Assembly (NCBI GenBank): GCA_039105265.1
Contig: JAPFFF010000001.1
Coordinates: forward strand, 4,588,001 to 4,652,000
Reading direction: 5' to 3'
DNA length: 64,000 nt
Source: Tritrichomonas musculus
Taxonomy: Eukaryota; Parabasalia; Tritrichomonadida; Tritrichomonadidae
Translations under genes and position numbers: made by a program
Notes under the pieces: model-generated
Databases searched by the model: none
What the model saw: only the letters and a program-made list of their open reading frames with translations
Told to the model about the DNA's origin: nothing
Part shown: piece by piece, positions 37,361 to 49,400 of the stretch
Layout of the letters: every line of letters starts with the position of its first letter
How positions within the stretch are numbered: the first letter of the stretch is position 1

Positions 37361-39863
37361 AAAATAAACAACGATTTGGTTTGTAAAAAAATGAAGTTAT
37401 TGATTTTTATTCAAAGCAAAAATATATTTTTCTCAATAATAAATAGGAACTATTCTTTTTATGATATATATTTATACTTATATTGATGATATTATTGGGA
37501 TATTCATAAAATATAAGGATAATTATTGTTAAATACGAAGATATGATTATTTACCTTAGCAACGAATATCTTAATTTTAATTAGCTTTTGATAATGTTGA
37601 AAAATTTCAAGCGAGTTTATCAATTCTTTATCAACGCATGATTTCAATGGTTTGATAAAAAAATAATAAGATAATCGAAATATGAATTAATTGTTTTTTA
37701 ATTCATATATATTCCCAATTTTATTTTCTCCAAATCTTACATAATCATAAGCTAAATGAATTTTTAAAAAAGTTATATAATAATTGAAGTGCCATTGTAT
37801 TGAATTTTTCAAATAATTAAAACATAATAATCTTGAAGTAAAAATGTATTATAATACATTTTATATATTAATTATTATTTATATATCATATTTATAAATT
37901 TTTAAAAAATTGGTCAAAAGTTATTGAATATAAATATATATATCATCAATAAACATATGGTATTATTATATTTTATTTATTTAAACAAGAGATTTTAAAA
38001 ATATATAATGATATGATTTTTTATTCAAAACCAAAAGCTTTGTTTTAAATAAAAAAGAGAAATGAAGTCAAATCTATTATAATTAAATTTCGAATTAAAT
38101 CTTGATTTTACTAATTTTAAATGTGGTATTAAAGATATATCTTACTTTTTTTTTAATTCAACCAATTATTTTATTTGAGAAAAATCCATTTTACATTTCA
38201 ATTAGATAGTAAACGTAGATAAGATTTGAATAAAAATATACTTTTTTATTGGGAAATATGCATGATACATATAAATAACCCAAATTTATCTATAAGTAAA
38301 ATATTTTTTTTTTGAAAACTTTTCATAAATTTCCATGTAGTCAAAAATTTAAAAAATCCTTTTTTGAATTCTTTCTCAAAATCATATCACATCATTTAGT
38401 TAATTGAAAATGCAGCTTTTATAATCAACTTTTTAAGAACTCAGATTATTTAAAGCTTTTGTTTTTTTATCATGAAAATAAAACAAAACTATATCATATT
38501 TGTAAAATTAGACATTTATATCCATTATAACTTTATAGAGATATTAAAACTTTTTGAAATTATTCAAAAAATTTAAGACCATTACTTTGACCAAAATGTC
38601 TATGTCATTTCATTAAAAAAACCAAATTTTATTTATTTTTTTTTGAATTTTTTTTGTTTTTATCATAAAAACTAATTTTATTTTGATTTAATAACAATAA
38701 AAATTATCATGGCTTCATATTTAATAATATATTATGTTATTTTACATTATTTATGATATTTTAAAAGTGAATACTATTATTTGAAATAAATACTAATACG
38801 AATTTATTATTTTCAAGTTTTTTTATGAAAGATTCCTTTGAAATATCATTAGCAACGGCGCAAAGTATTCAAAAAGTTGTAGGTATTCATTCTCACTTCA
38901 CTTTAGGAAGCTATTGATTTTTATTGATAACGATTCACGATTATTCCATTATATCGTTACATTAATAAAAATGTGTAAAGAAACACACTCATGTTCAGTT
39001 CAATCGTATTTTCATTCATTTTTTTCAGAAAAACGGACTGTGTGAAGTGTTTAAAATAACAAATATATCTACCCACGATTTATATATTATATAATAAGCA
39101 AAAACATCATATAATGTTTAATTTTTATAAACAAGAAACCATGATAAAACACTAAATTTTTTATGATGTTATTTTTCTGAGGAATTAAATAAATTATTGA
39201 AATACTTTGAAAAAAAATATGACATCTCTCAATATTTTTATTCAATTTTTCAGTCTAAAAAATACTTTTTAGCGGAAATAAAATTATTTTATTGTGCTAA
39301 AACATATAAATATATTCTTTTTATCCTCATATTATTTATTTAATAATCAATTATATTTATAATTTCATTTTATTTATTGTTTTGCCTACATTTTAATTTT
39401 TGAAAGTTGGATAATTATGAAGTAATTATATTGATGGTATATATTATATGGATATAAATATCAAGAGACACTATTCTAAACAAATACATCTACATAAGCA
39501 CATAAAATGTTTTCTTTTTGAAATATTTTTTTTAAAAAATCATTTTATTATATATGCTTTTTAGATTTAATATTAAATATTATTTATATTTATTTTACAG
39601 ATATGTGAAATACATGTTTAATCATTATAAATTCATTTTTATCATTTATCTAATCAATGAAACATTTGTATGATTATGATTCACAATTTTCAAAGAAGTC
39701 TAAGAAAAAATTGTTAACTATGATTATGATTCATACATAAGAGATTTCCAATAAACCAAAACAGGCTTCTACAGTAATTGCACAGTTGCCATCAAAGAAT
39801 GATATCATTCACTTTTAAAGATATTACCGCAAAAAAAAAAAAATTTATAATAAAATATATATT
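37361..39863. other. AT-rich gene desert
   Basis: About 2.5 kb, more AT-rich than the gene-bearing parts. No open frame with protein-like sequence, no tRNA or rRNA signature and no terminal repeats were recognised. A poly(A) tract lies at 39829-39841 just past the next gene's 3' end. Confidence 0.55.
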
Positions 39864-42614
39864 TTATTCACAATTAATAACATTATAAAATCTGTTGAAA
39901 ACATTTTGATAATTCTTATGGAGATACATCGCATATTGGATTTCCTTATCAGAAAATCCATCTGACATTTTAGGAAAGAGCATCATTCTTACTAATTCCG
40001 CAAAATTTTCGTCTGCAATTAAATCGAGCCAACTTTGGGATAGTTTTTCCACAACTACAACTGCAAACCAAACAAAATAAAGAGGCGATTCTGTACTGAA
40101 TTTTATTAGCGTTTGCTCTAATGCTCCAATAGGTTCATTAAAAATTGTTACAAAAAAAGAGGAAGCAATAAAAGCAAACCATTCAGTTGAAGGAATCCTT
40201 GATCTTTTGAAGCATACAATAAAATTTTTGGGCTCATTCCAAATTGTATATTCAAAAAGTAATGATAAAACAACCAATTGCTTTGAACCTATAGAAAAAA
40301 TGTCTGAAGCTGATGATGGAATTTTCTCCTTCAAAATTTCAAAAGAAGAAGTCTGTTTACGCATAAATGAACAAATTTGTCGGATCATCTCAGAATATTC
40401 GCATTCATAATGAACTGTTTCATTCGTATTATTATTCTCATTATTATTTTCATTAGAATTTGAAGAAGGGGAATTATTATTAGGTTTGCTTTCATTTGAC
40501 GATAATATGTATGCTGATAGAAAATCCGAAAAATCTTTTTGTACTGTTTCAGGTGAGGCTTCTCTGATTGCTATTGTTTGCATCACTTGAAGAATATAAT
40601 ATTTTATATCTTCAGAGACCATCCACGAGTCTATCTGTAAATTTAAAGAAGCCATTGAATTTGCAGTAGAATTCAAATTTACTGCTGAAAATGATCCATT
40701 TGATGATGGATATAAAACCTTGTTGATCAAAAAATTCCGAAACAATTTTGGCCAGAGAGATAATCTAATGCATGTTTCAATTTGTGTAACAGAAAAATCA
40801 ATTGGGTCGATTTCATCAATTTGTTTAACAGAAACGAAAAAATTTTCACCCGATTTTAATGCTTCGTCACCTGATAGAAGTGCGGTTTCGTTTGGTTCAA
40901 ACAAAACAGAGTAAAGTGTTGTATGTGATGCTCTAAAAGGAAGTTTAAAAACTGATCTATCAGCTGTTTTTTCGACTGATTCAAGAAAACGAACAGGATT
41001 TGCGCATAAGGCACAAAACATCTTTATTAAAGCTTCATAATCGCCTGCATTATCATTTTTATTTGCATCATTTGAAATGTTTAAATTAAATACATTTTTA
41101 CTTCCATTTAATGATAAATTAGAAAACATTCGTACATTGGGACCAATTGTACTGCCATTTCTGTTCATGATGTTTCTTTTGCTATTACTATTATATATGC
41201 TGGTGTTGCTATTGCTGCTATGAATGTTTGCAGCGTTATGACTAATCATGCTTGAATATAAAATAACAAGATTTTGTACTGAAGCATAAAGTGATTCGTG
41301 AAAAGGTGCCGTTGTATTGAGCATATAATTAACAACAAAATCTGAAAAAACTAATACTTGAATTCGAATCCGATCATCGATAATATTATTTTCATTATTA
41401 TTATTGTCATTGCTACTGCAATTTATAAGACTAAATTGTTCAGCTAAAATGTCAAGAATACTTGTAATTGCTGTTTGTGGAAGCCTTGTTACAAGTCCTG
41501 AAAATAAAACTCGAGTTTCTCTTCTCATTGCCTTTGGCCATTTATCAGCTGTCGGAAGGGCCTTTTTTACAGCTGGAACAAGGATATCGGGACCAATAAT
41601 TCCATGCGAAACCGCACGGCAAACAAGACATAAGTGAGCAAAAGATCCAGATGATAACATATCAAGCGAAGACTCTAAAACGGCCTTAAATGATTTAATT
41701 GGAAGAGTATTAACAAGCCATTTAAATGATGGATCAAATATAATTAATAAAGAAAAATGCGGACTTTTTGGAATTGATTCAATAAGACAGAAAAGAAGTT
41801 CTTCAATATCATCATCAAGAACTGAATGTATAATTTCGGATAATGAGTTTAAAAGTAATGCGAGAGAAGCAGCAAATTCAAATGTTACTTCTACGTTTTG
41901 ATCATCTTTATTTGAATTTGATGCTAAATTTGAATTTACATTTTGATTTGATGAAGAATTTGAATTGGGATCTGATGCTTGATTTTCATTTAAAGAGGAA
42001 TTAACTTCTGAATTTGTTTGTAAAATTTTGTCTTGTGGAACTTCCCAAAACTTAAGAGCTTCTTTTAATACGTTAAAAAAGTGTCGTGGATCAAATAGTT
42101 GAGGAGCAGAACGAAGAAGAGAATATGAAAAAGAACGAACAAACTTATCTGGCGATAATGTTGCATGAAGAAGCGAAATATAATAAAGAGTTAAATCTGG
42201 AGAAAATGTCAATTTTTCAGTGGGAATACTCCTTAAAATTGCTAATTCAGGTATTCCTATTTTTTCAGGTTCAATTTTAATAACAGAACTAATTATTGCG
42301 CCAGGATCTGATCGTTGACCTCCAGTACCCTGAGGAATCCATAGTTTGGCTCTTCGTATTGAATCGATAATCATTTTCATTTGACTCGTGATTTGCGTTT
42401 GAAGGAAATTATATGCATCACTATGAATAAATGATGTTTCACTTAGTTTACGATCGCTTGACGGAAGTTCGGAAATAAAACGTTCAACTCGAGACCTTAG
42501 AATCTTTGCGAGCCCATTTTTAAAAATATCTAAGAAGTTGAGATCTTCACCAATAATTCGGACGACAAAGTGGAATAGTTCAAGATAATCGAGAATTCCT
42601 TCACCGTCTGTCAT
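39864..42614 (-). CDS. Large helical-repeat protein, unknown function
   Basis: The product has 916 residues and starts MTDGEGILDYLELFHFVVRI. I do not recognise it. It is almost wholly helical with hydrophobic repeats typical of HEAT/ARM-type solenoids, interrupted by Asn/Ser-rich linkers near residues 205-235 (NSNSSSNQNVNSNLASNSN), near 400, near 465-500 and near 715-735. No catalytic motif, membrane segment or signal peptide is visible. Candidate roles are a scaffold or transport-complex subunit. It is transcribed in the same direction as the ATM-like gene, whose end is 870 bases upstream. Confidence 0.7.
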   Translation of the reverse strand: MTDGEGILDYLELFHFVVRIIGEDLNFLDIFKNGLAKILRSRVERFISELPSSDRKLSETSFIHSDAYNFLQTQITSQMKMIIDSIRRAKLWIPQGTGGQRSDPGAIISSVIKIEPEKIGIPELAILRSIPTEKLTFSPDLTLYYISLLHATLSPDKFVRSFSYSLLRSAPQLFDPRHFFNVLKEALKFWEVPQDKILQTNSEVNSSLNENQASDPNSNSSSNQNVNSNLASNSNKDDQNVEVTFEFAASLALLLNSLSEIIHSVLDDDIEELLFCLIESIPKSPHFSLLIIFDPSFKWLVNTLPIKSFKAVLESSLDMLSSGSFAHLCLVCRAVSHGIIGPDILVPAVKKALPTADKWPKAMRRETRVLFSGLVTRLPQTAITSILDILAEQFSLINCSSNDNNNNENNIIDDRIRIQVLVFSDFVVNYMLNTTAPFHESLYASVQNLVILYSSMISHNAANIHSSNSNTSIYNSNSKRNIMNRNGSTIGPNVRMFSNLSLNGSKNVFNLNISNDANKNDNAGDYEALIKMFCALCANPVRFLESVEKTADRSVFKLPFRASHTTLYSVLFEPNETALLSGDEALKSGENFFVSVKQIDEIDPIDFSVTQIETCIRLSLWPKLFRNFLINKVLYPSSNGSFSAVNLNSTANSMASLNLQIDSWMVSEDIKYYILQVMQTIAIREASPETVQKDFSDFLSAYILSSNESKPNNNSPSSNSNENNNENNNTNETVHYECEYSEMIRQICSFMRKQTSSFEILKEKIPSSASDIFSIGSKQLVVLSLLFEYTIWNEPKNFIVCFKRSRIPSTEWFAFIASSFFVTIFNEPIGALEQTLIKFSTESPLYFVWFAVVVVEKLSQSWLDLIADENFAELVRMMLFPKMSDGFSDKEIQYAMYLHKNYQNVFNRFYNVINCE

Positions 42615-43486
42615 TATGTAATGTTATAAAAAAGGGATGAATATCTTTTTATTGATTAAAATTTTGAGAGAGAAAAACGTGCAAATTCCTCAATTTTTTT
42701 TCGGAAAAATAAAATTTTATTTTATATCGCGTATAACTTTCACTCGTTTTTTTATTTGCACAATTTTGAACAGCTAATTTGATTGTTCTTTTATTCTATA
42801 TGATCTATCTGATATTACTATTTAATGGTTCCTAATAATCTATATCTTTCAAAGATTATTGTAAAGTAGTATACACTAGCATTCAATGATTTCGATGAGT
42901 GCAACTGAATTTAATAACAGAGTAATTGAAAGCTCATTTAATAAAATTCTGCCTAAAGTTTTAATTTCAGTATTTGCAACAATAAAAATATTTTCTTCGT
43001 GATTACACCAACATTCAGCTACACTTGGACAAATAAATAAAAGTGGAAATATATACTGTTTTTTCCTAAAAAAATAATAAATTCAAAACTAATAACTCAA
43101 AATTAAGAGATTTAAACCGGATATAAAGCAAATAAATCAGATTTTGATAGCTATATAAATGTCAATATATAAGCACTTATTATATTGCAAATGAATTCTT
43201 CACTTATATTTGATTTATATTTGATTTATATCCAATTAATAAAATATGAAAAACATTTAATTTACAATGTCAAATATTTTGATTCTCATTTTTACTATTA
43301 TGGCATTCAAAAATAATTTCATTTTCCTTAAAAAGTAATTAACATAATATTCATTCGCACCCAATGGAAAGTATAAAAGCAACAAATCTTATTATTTTTA
43401 ATAAGTAAATGTTTTTGAATGATTAAAATAATAATAAAAATGTAAAATAAAACGCAGTATATATATATTTAATAAAAGTTATAATA
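42615..43486. other. Intergenic region, nothing recognised
   Basis: 872 bases between two minus-strand genes, holding the promoter of the 916-residue protein (TTCATCC on the coding strand about 20 bases upstream). No RNA gene or repeat recognised. Confidence 0.45.
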
Positions 43487-46400
43487 TTATAAGTATGGTT
43501 TCCAACCACTGTACATTAAAGCCAAGTTTTCAGCATTAGTGGCGTCATTAATTAATTTAGAAACTTGTCCTTCAACGGACAAATTCTCGCCAGTTTCTCT
43601 TCCTTCCAATTTTCTTCTACAAGTAACTATTACGCTTTCTGCTATTTTATTTTTATTTCTTCCAGCAGTAGTACCAGCCAATGGGTTATTAAATTTATCT
43701 CTTTGATTTTTAGGAACCAAATTCCAAGAATAAAGAGGGTCACTCATAAACACCTGTAACACAGTCAAGAAATATTCAGTATTATTTCTCAGCACCTTCA
43801 TAGATTCTTCACAAGTTTTTCTAAATATTCCTTCTTTTCCCATCCAGCCCATTCCATCAATAATTTCATTTGTCAGTCTAAATGGAACAAGTTCCATTAC
43901 AGACAAAGCTTTTCCTTGATCAAAAGCAATTCCGAGATCAATATGAATGATTTCGCCAGTTTTCTTATCAATCATTATATTATTCAAATGACGATCGCCG
44001 ATACCCAAAATGTGTCCAAGTATCGAATTGGTTGCTGTATGACGACAATATCTCAATCTAGAGATAAACCAATCACCTGGGTTTGGAAATTGTTCAATGA
44101 AAAAGAAATGGAAAACTGGTTTAATGCTATTTCGAATATCTATGAAATATTTGATCAAATCGTTTCTAGTTTTTGGAGTTTTTGCATTTTTATGATAATT
44201 TTTTGAACGTTGATGAAATTCAGATATTATCTTAGCAATTGGAAAAGTTCCTTCTTTTACATAATAACGTGTATAAGCACCAGTGTATTCTTTTTCTTTT
44301 CTAAAAAGATAATCTGAAATAGAAATGGAACCTTCAACGAATTCAATAACTCCTGTTGTTTGTGAAAGTGGAACAACTTTATAATAACGAATAGACAAGT
44401 TTGGATTCCTTTTAGAAAGAAGTTTTGAAGAAAGTCCAAAGAGTTGCTGCATGACAGCATCTTGTCTTAAATCATCTTTATTTCCTTTAAGAATTTGTCG
44501 ATAAACGATACCGTCATCTCCTAAGATTTCTAATAAAAGAGGACGATTAATACCATTTAAGACGGTAATTTTATCAGAGAAAGATTTAATTCCAATTTCT
44601 TTCGAATTGGTAATGATTGTAACAAAAGGCATCCTATTTGTTGTGCATTGAAGCAATTTCTTATCTAATCTTGGTAATGAATTCTCTTTTTCATTCATTT
44701 GTGGGGCTGCTGCTAATGTTAAGTAGCATCCTAATAATACAGACATTTGTTGCCAACGATTTCTAAGTTCATCTGAAATTGAAGTAATTGAATCAATTAG
44801 ATTCTCAATTTCATCATATTTATTTTGTTTTTCATTGTTTTTCTTTAAAGCATAAAGAATTGGAAAACATTCATTAGGATTCATTTGACAAATAGATGTA
44901 ACCATTTGTTCTCTTAAGAATCTTTGGAAGTCTGTATTATAATCACTGTTTTGTGTAGATGACATTTCTCCTGCAACATCAACTCTTGCTGCAAGTTGAT
45001 AAAATAATGGAAGAAACTTGTTTGCATTAATTTTGGGGAAAAGTTCTTCCATCGTTGGAATTAAATCAGGAACTTCTTGTACATATTCTTTATATTTGGT
45101 ATAGCTGTAATCAAACCAAAGTCCAACTACTGCAAAAGAACATTCAAGATCATATTTATCGGTATGTGCTAATGCATTCATATAATTATCAATTGCAGAA
45201 ACAATGGTTGTTGAAAATAGTTCTTTATAATGACTGATGATATCTTGATAATTTTTTAAGTCTTGCTTAGTATTCCTCAAAGATGAGCTTTTTGTTCCTG
45301 ATTTCGCTGAAATGCATGCTTTTTCATAATTAATGATATCTCTAATTGTCCCATATTCAGGAGACATGAAATAATCACAAATTTCGCGATGCTGTCGGTG
45401 ATAAATTCGAGCTAGAGTGAATTCTGCATCTGCCATTAAATCAATTAAATTTGATTGTTCGCATTTATGAATTACATCTTGTAACTGATCAAATATTTGA
45501 CTGCATGGAAGATTATTTGTATGAGCATTCCATGAAGCACGTGCAAATTCTACTCGTAAATTAAATCTATCTCGTCTCTTTTCAGAATTAAGTTGGCCCC
45601 TTCGTAAAATAATTTGTTTGTAATTCCGATCTAATAAAGAAACTGCATGATGACTGTTACTTGCATATAAAACTCGAATTTGCTCAAAATTAGAAAATTG
45701 AGGAACTTTTTTCTGATTTTCTTGAAGTAAAGTAATGAAATATTGAGCTGATTCTATTTCATTGTTCTCTAAAGCATTGGTAATGACACCTGAGAAAAAT
45801 TTAGGTGGAACACCTGGTAACGAAATTGGATCATTTGACAAATTACTTAAAATACAAAAGAAAACGCCATGGAGAGCGTTGGCTGACTCTGTAATATTAT
45901 AATATTGGCTTGAAAGTTGGTTCAGTTTTTTAAGACTACGACGATAGAGTTTAATAATTGATTGTGGAAACAGATGGCATAATTTTGAATTACTTTCAGA
46001 CATTACTGCATGGAACCAATCTAAAGCAGATGCATCTAAAAGATTAGAAAGTTGCTCATAAACTGATGAATTGGTATCAAAATGAAAGTTTTGTGTAAAA
46101 TCGTTTAATTTTTGAGTTATCGCTTCTTCATTGTTAGATGCAAATGCTTGCATGACAGTAAACAATCCTGCTGAATGATCTTTGATATTCATTTCTCGCA
46201 TGATTTCAGATGATATGTCCCACTTTCGAAGACGCCAAAGAGATTCAATATTTTTCTCTGAAGTATTCAGATTATTTAATAAGTTGTAAAGATGGAGAGA
46301 GCATAACGTTTTGCTCATATTATCAACGCTGTTTCCATTATCATATAAAACCAGAGCTTTTTCAAATCTTCTTTCTTGTAAATGAAGACCTGCAACAGAT

Positions 46401-49400
46401 AATGGATTAGTGAAATTAATATTAAGGCCATATTTCAAGTCATCAACACCAAGATGAGTAAAAATTCGTTCTAATGGCTCATCACTCATATCAAATGCTT
46501 CCCGTGCAAATTCAGCATATTGATAAGCGGAAAAAGGATCTCCTATTTTAAGGCAAACTTCCATTATAAGGGCAAAATCAATATGTCTGTTGCACCACTT
46601 TAAGTGCCATTCAGGAGATTGGCTTTGTAAATCGTGGAAAATAATTGATCTTAAATAATTAAATGCAGTAACGAATAATTTGCATTCTTCAAAATATTTG
46701 CGAGGATCCTCTGCAAATCGTTTAAATTCATCGTATATTTGGCTGTAAAGAGGGCTATTTAGGCATTCAACAAACAAGTGTGGGAATAATTGCGTGCAAA
46801 ATTCAGGTGATGAAGCTGCTAAACTTGCAAATGCATGACATAATTGATCTTCTCCCATTTTTTCAATGTACTTACAGGCAAATTTGCAAATCCATGGTGA
46901 ATCTTCATCAGGTCTTTTTATCTTCTTCCTTGGTCGAGCAAAATTATCATATTGGACGAGTTGACTAAATAATAACTTGTTATCTTGAACAGCTTTTGGA
47001 ATCAAATTTTTAGAAAGAAGAATATGTAATGATGTTAAAGCTGATCGACTAATGGATGGATTTTTATCTCTGGCTAATTCAAGGATTTTTTCGAATAATA
47101 AAACTGGTGCATTTTTGTTACTTGCAATTATTAAAGGAGATGGATGAATTTTAATAAATGTCAAAAACATTTCTGAATAAAGATGAAGTGCAAGTGTTTG
47201 TGGATTAGAAACTGCAAATTTATAAACTTCGTTTAAAACAATTCTCTTTGCTCCACTTGATAGTTTTTCAATTTGAGAAATATATTCACCTTTTTCAAGG
47301 AATTCGACTAATAAAAAGTCGATTGATTCTTGATTCAATCTTTTTGTTTTTGCAATTCGTATAAATTCATTTAATGGAGTTCTTTTTTCAAGTTGTCTTT
47401 CTTTTAGAAAATCAAAAATTAAAATTTCATCAATTAAAGTTGGGAATTTTTCAAAGAAATAATCTAATGATTGATGATAGCCAATATTAATGCAAATATC
47501 TTCAATGTTTTTAATAAATCCAACCATTTTCATATTAAAATTGTCTGGTATATTAGATGAAATTGCATTGAGTAAATTAGATGACTCGCTTGGAGGAACA
47601 AATTCAAGTAAATTTACAGCTAAAGCTAAAATATCTGAATATAATGTTGGTTTTTCTTCAAATTCTTTTTTATGATTTTGGAATATTATAGAAACGTATA
47701 AAGTAAATTGCTGAAGATAATAAGATTGAACAAGCTCATGATGAGCTTTGAAGATATTTGTATAAAGTCTAAAGATAAAGTGTCGAAAATCAATGAACTC
47801 TTTTGAATATTTATTTTCTCGCAAAATTGTTTGGTAAGAGCTTATAATTGCATCTTCACTTGTCATTAAAACAAAAGAAAGAAGTGGAATTGGTGAGTTG
47901 AATAAATTCCCTTTCATGAATGATTGATAATAATTTCGAAGATTTGTAATTTCTTCTTCATCTGAAGATTCTGCGATTGCATTAAGTAAATATGCACAAA
48001 TATATGATGAATTTTCTGTAATTATGACTTTTCTTTGTTTTTTCAATGATGTTGCAAAAAAGTCAATTAAATCATTTTTTGATTGTGCAATTGAATATGA
48101 AATTACATAAGGAGCAGCAATGTCACAAAACATTCGTTTAGCTTCATTCTTGCTAACACCGATTTCATCAAAGAAAAACAAATCAAATGGATAAGCTGCT
48201 AAACGATCTGATAAATCTACAAGTTGAGATATCATCATTGGAATAAATTGTCTTAAAAACAAAGAGAAATGAATTCGTGATGAAAGTCCTGAGAAAAGAA
48301 CATTTATACATTGATTAGGAAATAATGAATGATCATGAATTGTAAATTGATTAAAAATAATATTAAGTGCTTTAGTTGATAATTCCGGAATTTCTGCTGT
48401 AATAGAAATTAATGTCTTTATAGATGTGAAAATTGTTTGTTTGCTTGTTGGCCAATCAGTATCGCACAGCATTTCATTAATATAAGGAGAGATGATACTT
48501 TCAAAGAACTTATATTTATCTATTTTTTGAGTAATTATTTCATCATCACTCGATACAACTATTTCTTTTAATTTCAAAATGGAAATAATTGTATCAATTG
48601 ATTGAAGTCTAATTGTTGGGTAGTCATCTTGAATAAAGAATGGTGAATTTAATCCAGATTCCCAGAAACAATCAAAAATCTGATTTGATTTTCGATAATT
48701 ATTTTGCATTATATATAATAAATTAAGTTTCATAGATGGAGTAACTGGATATTTTGAGATGCTCATGAATAAATCACTCATAGGTTTGCTGTTATCATAT
48801 ATAAGTACATCTAATAATTCTTCCATAAATTCATCACGCTCTTTAACTGGAACAAGTAATACTTGTAAAATGCGAATAGCAACACTTTCAAGTGAATTTA
48901 TAATTTCAGCTTTTTGTTGCTCTGAAAGTGACAATTTGAGAAGGTTGGAACAAATTTTTAAATGAAGAGTTGGAACCCAAACAGTTGTCGATAAAATTTC
49001 TTGGAAACAGTAATAAAAATGATCGCCTGTACCAATTGCAAGATTTGAGCACTTAACAGCAAATTCTGAAAGTAAAGGAAGATCTTCAAAAATGTCTAAA
49101 AGTAATATATCATTTAATAGATTCCATGACATTGATCTGTCTCTAAGAAATTCTTGAATCTTTTCATCACAACTTTTAATATATTCTTCAGCTATATTGA
49201 AAAATGATTCAATTTCTTCAAAAAATGGTTGGAAATCTTCTGCTTGAATTTCATCTGTTAAAGTTAAAAGTTTCTTGAAATACTCGGGGAAGTTTTCAAT
49301 ACTACAATTTTCATTAAATTGCTCCTTGAAATTTGCGAAAAATTGATTTGGGTCGAAAAAATTTGGCATCTTAGATGTTAAAAAAAGTCGGAAAAGGCAG

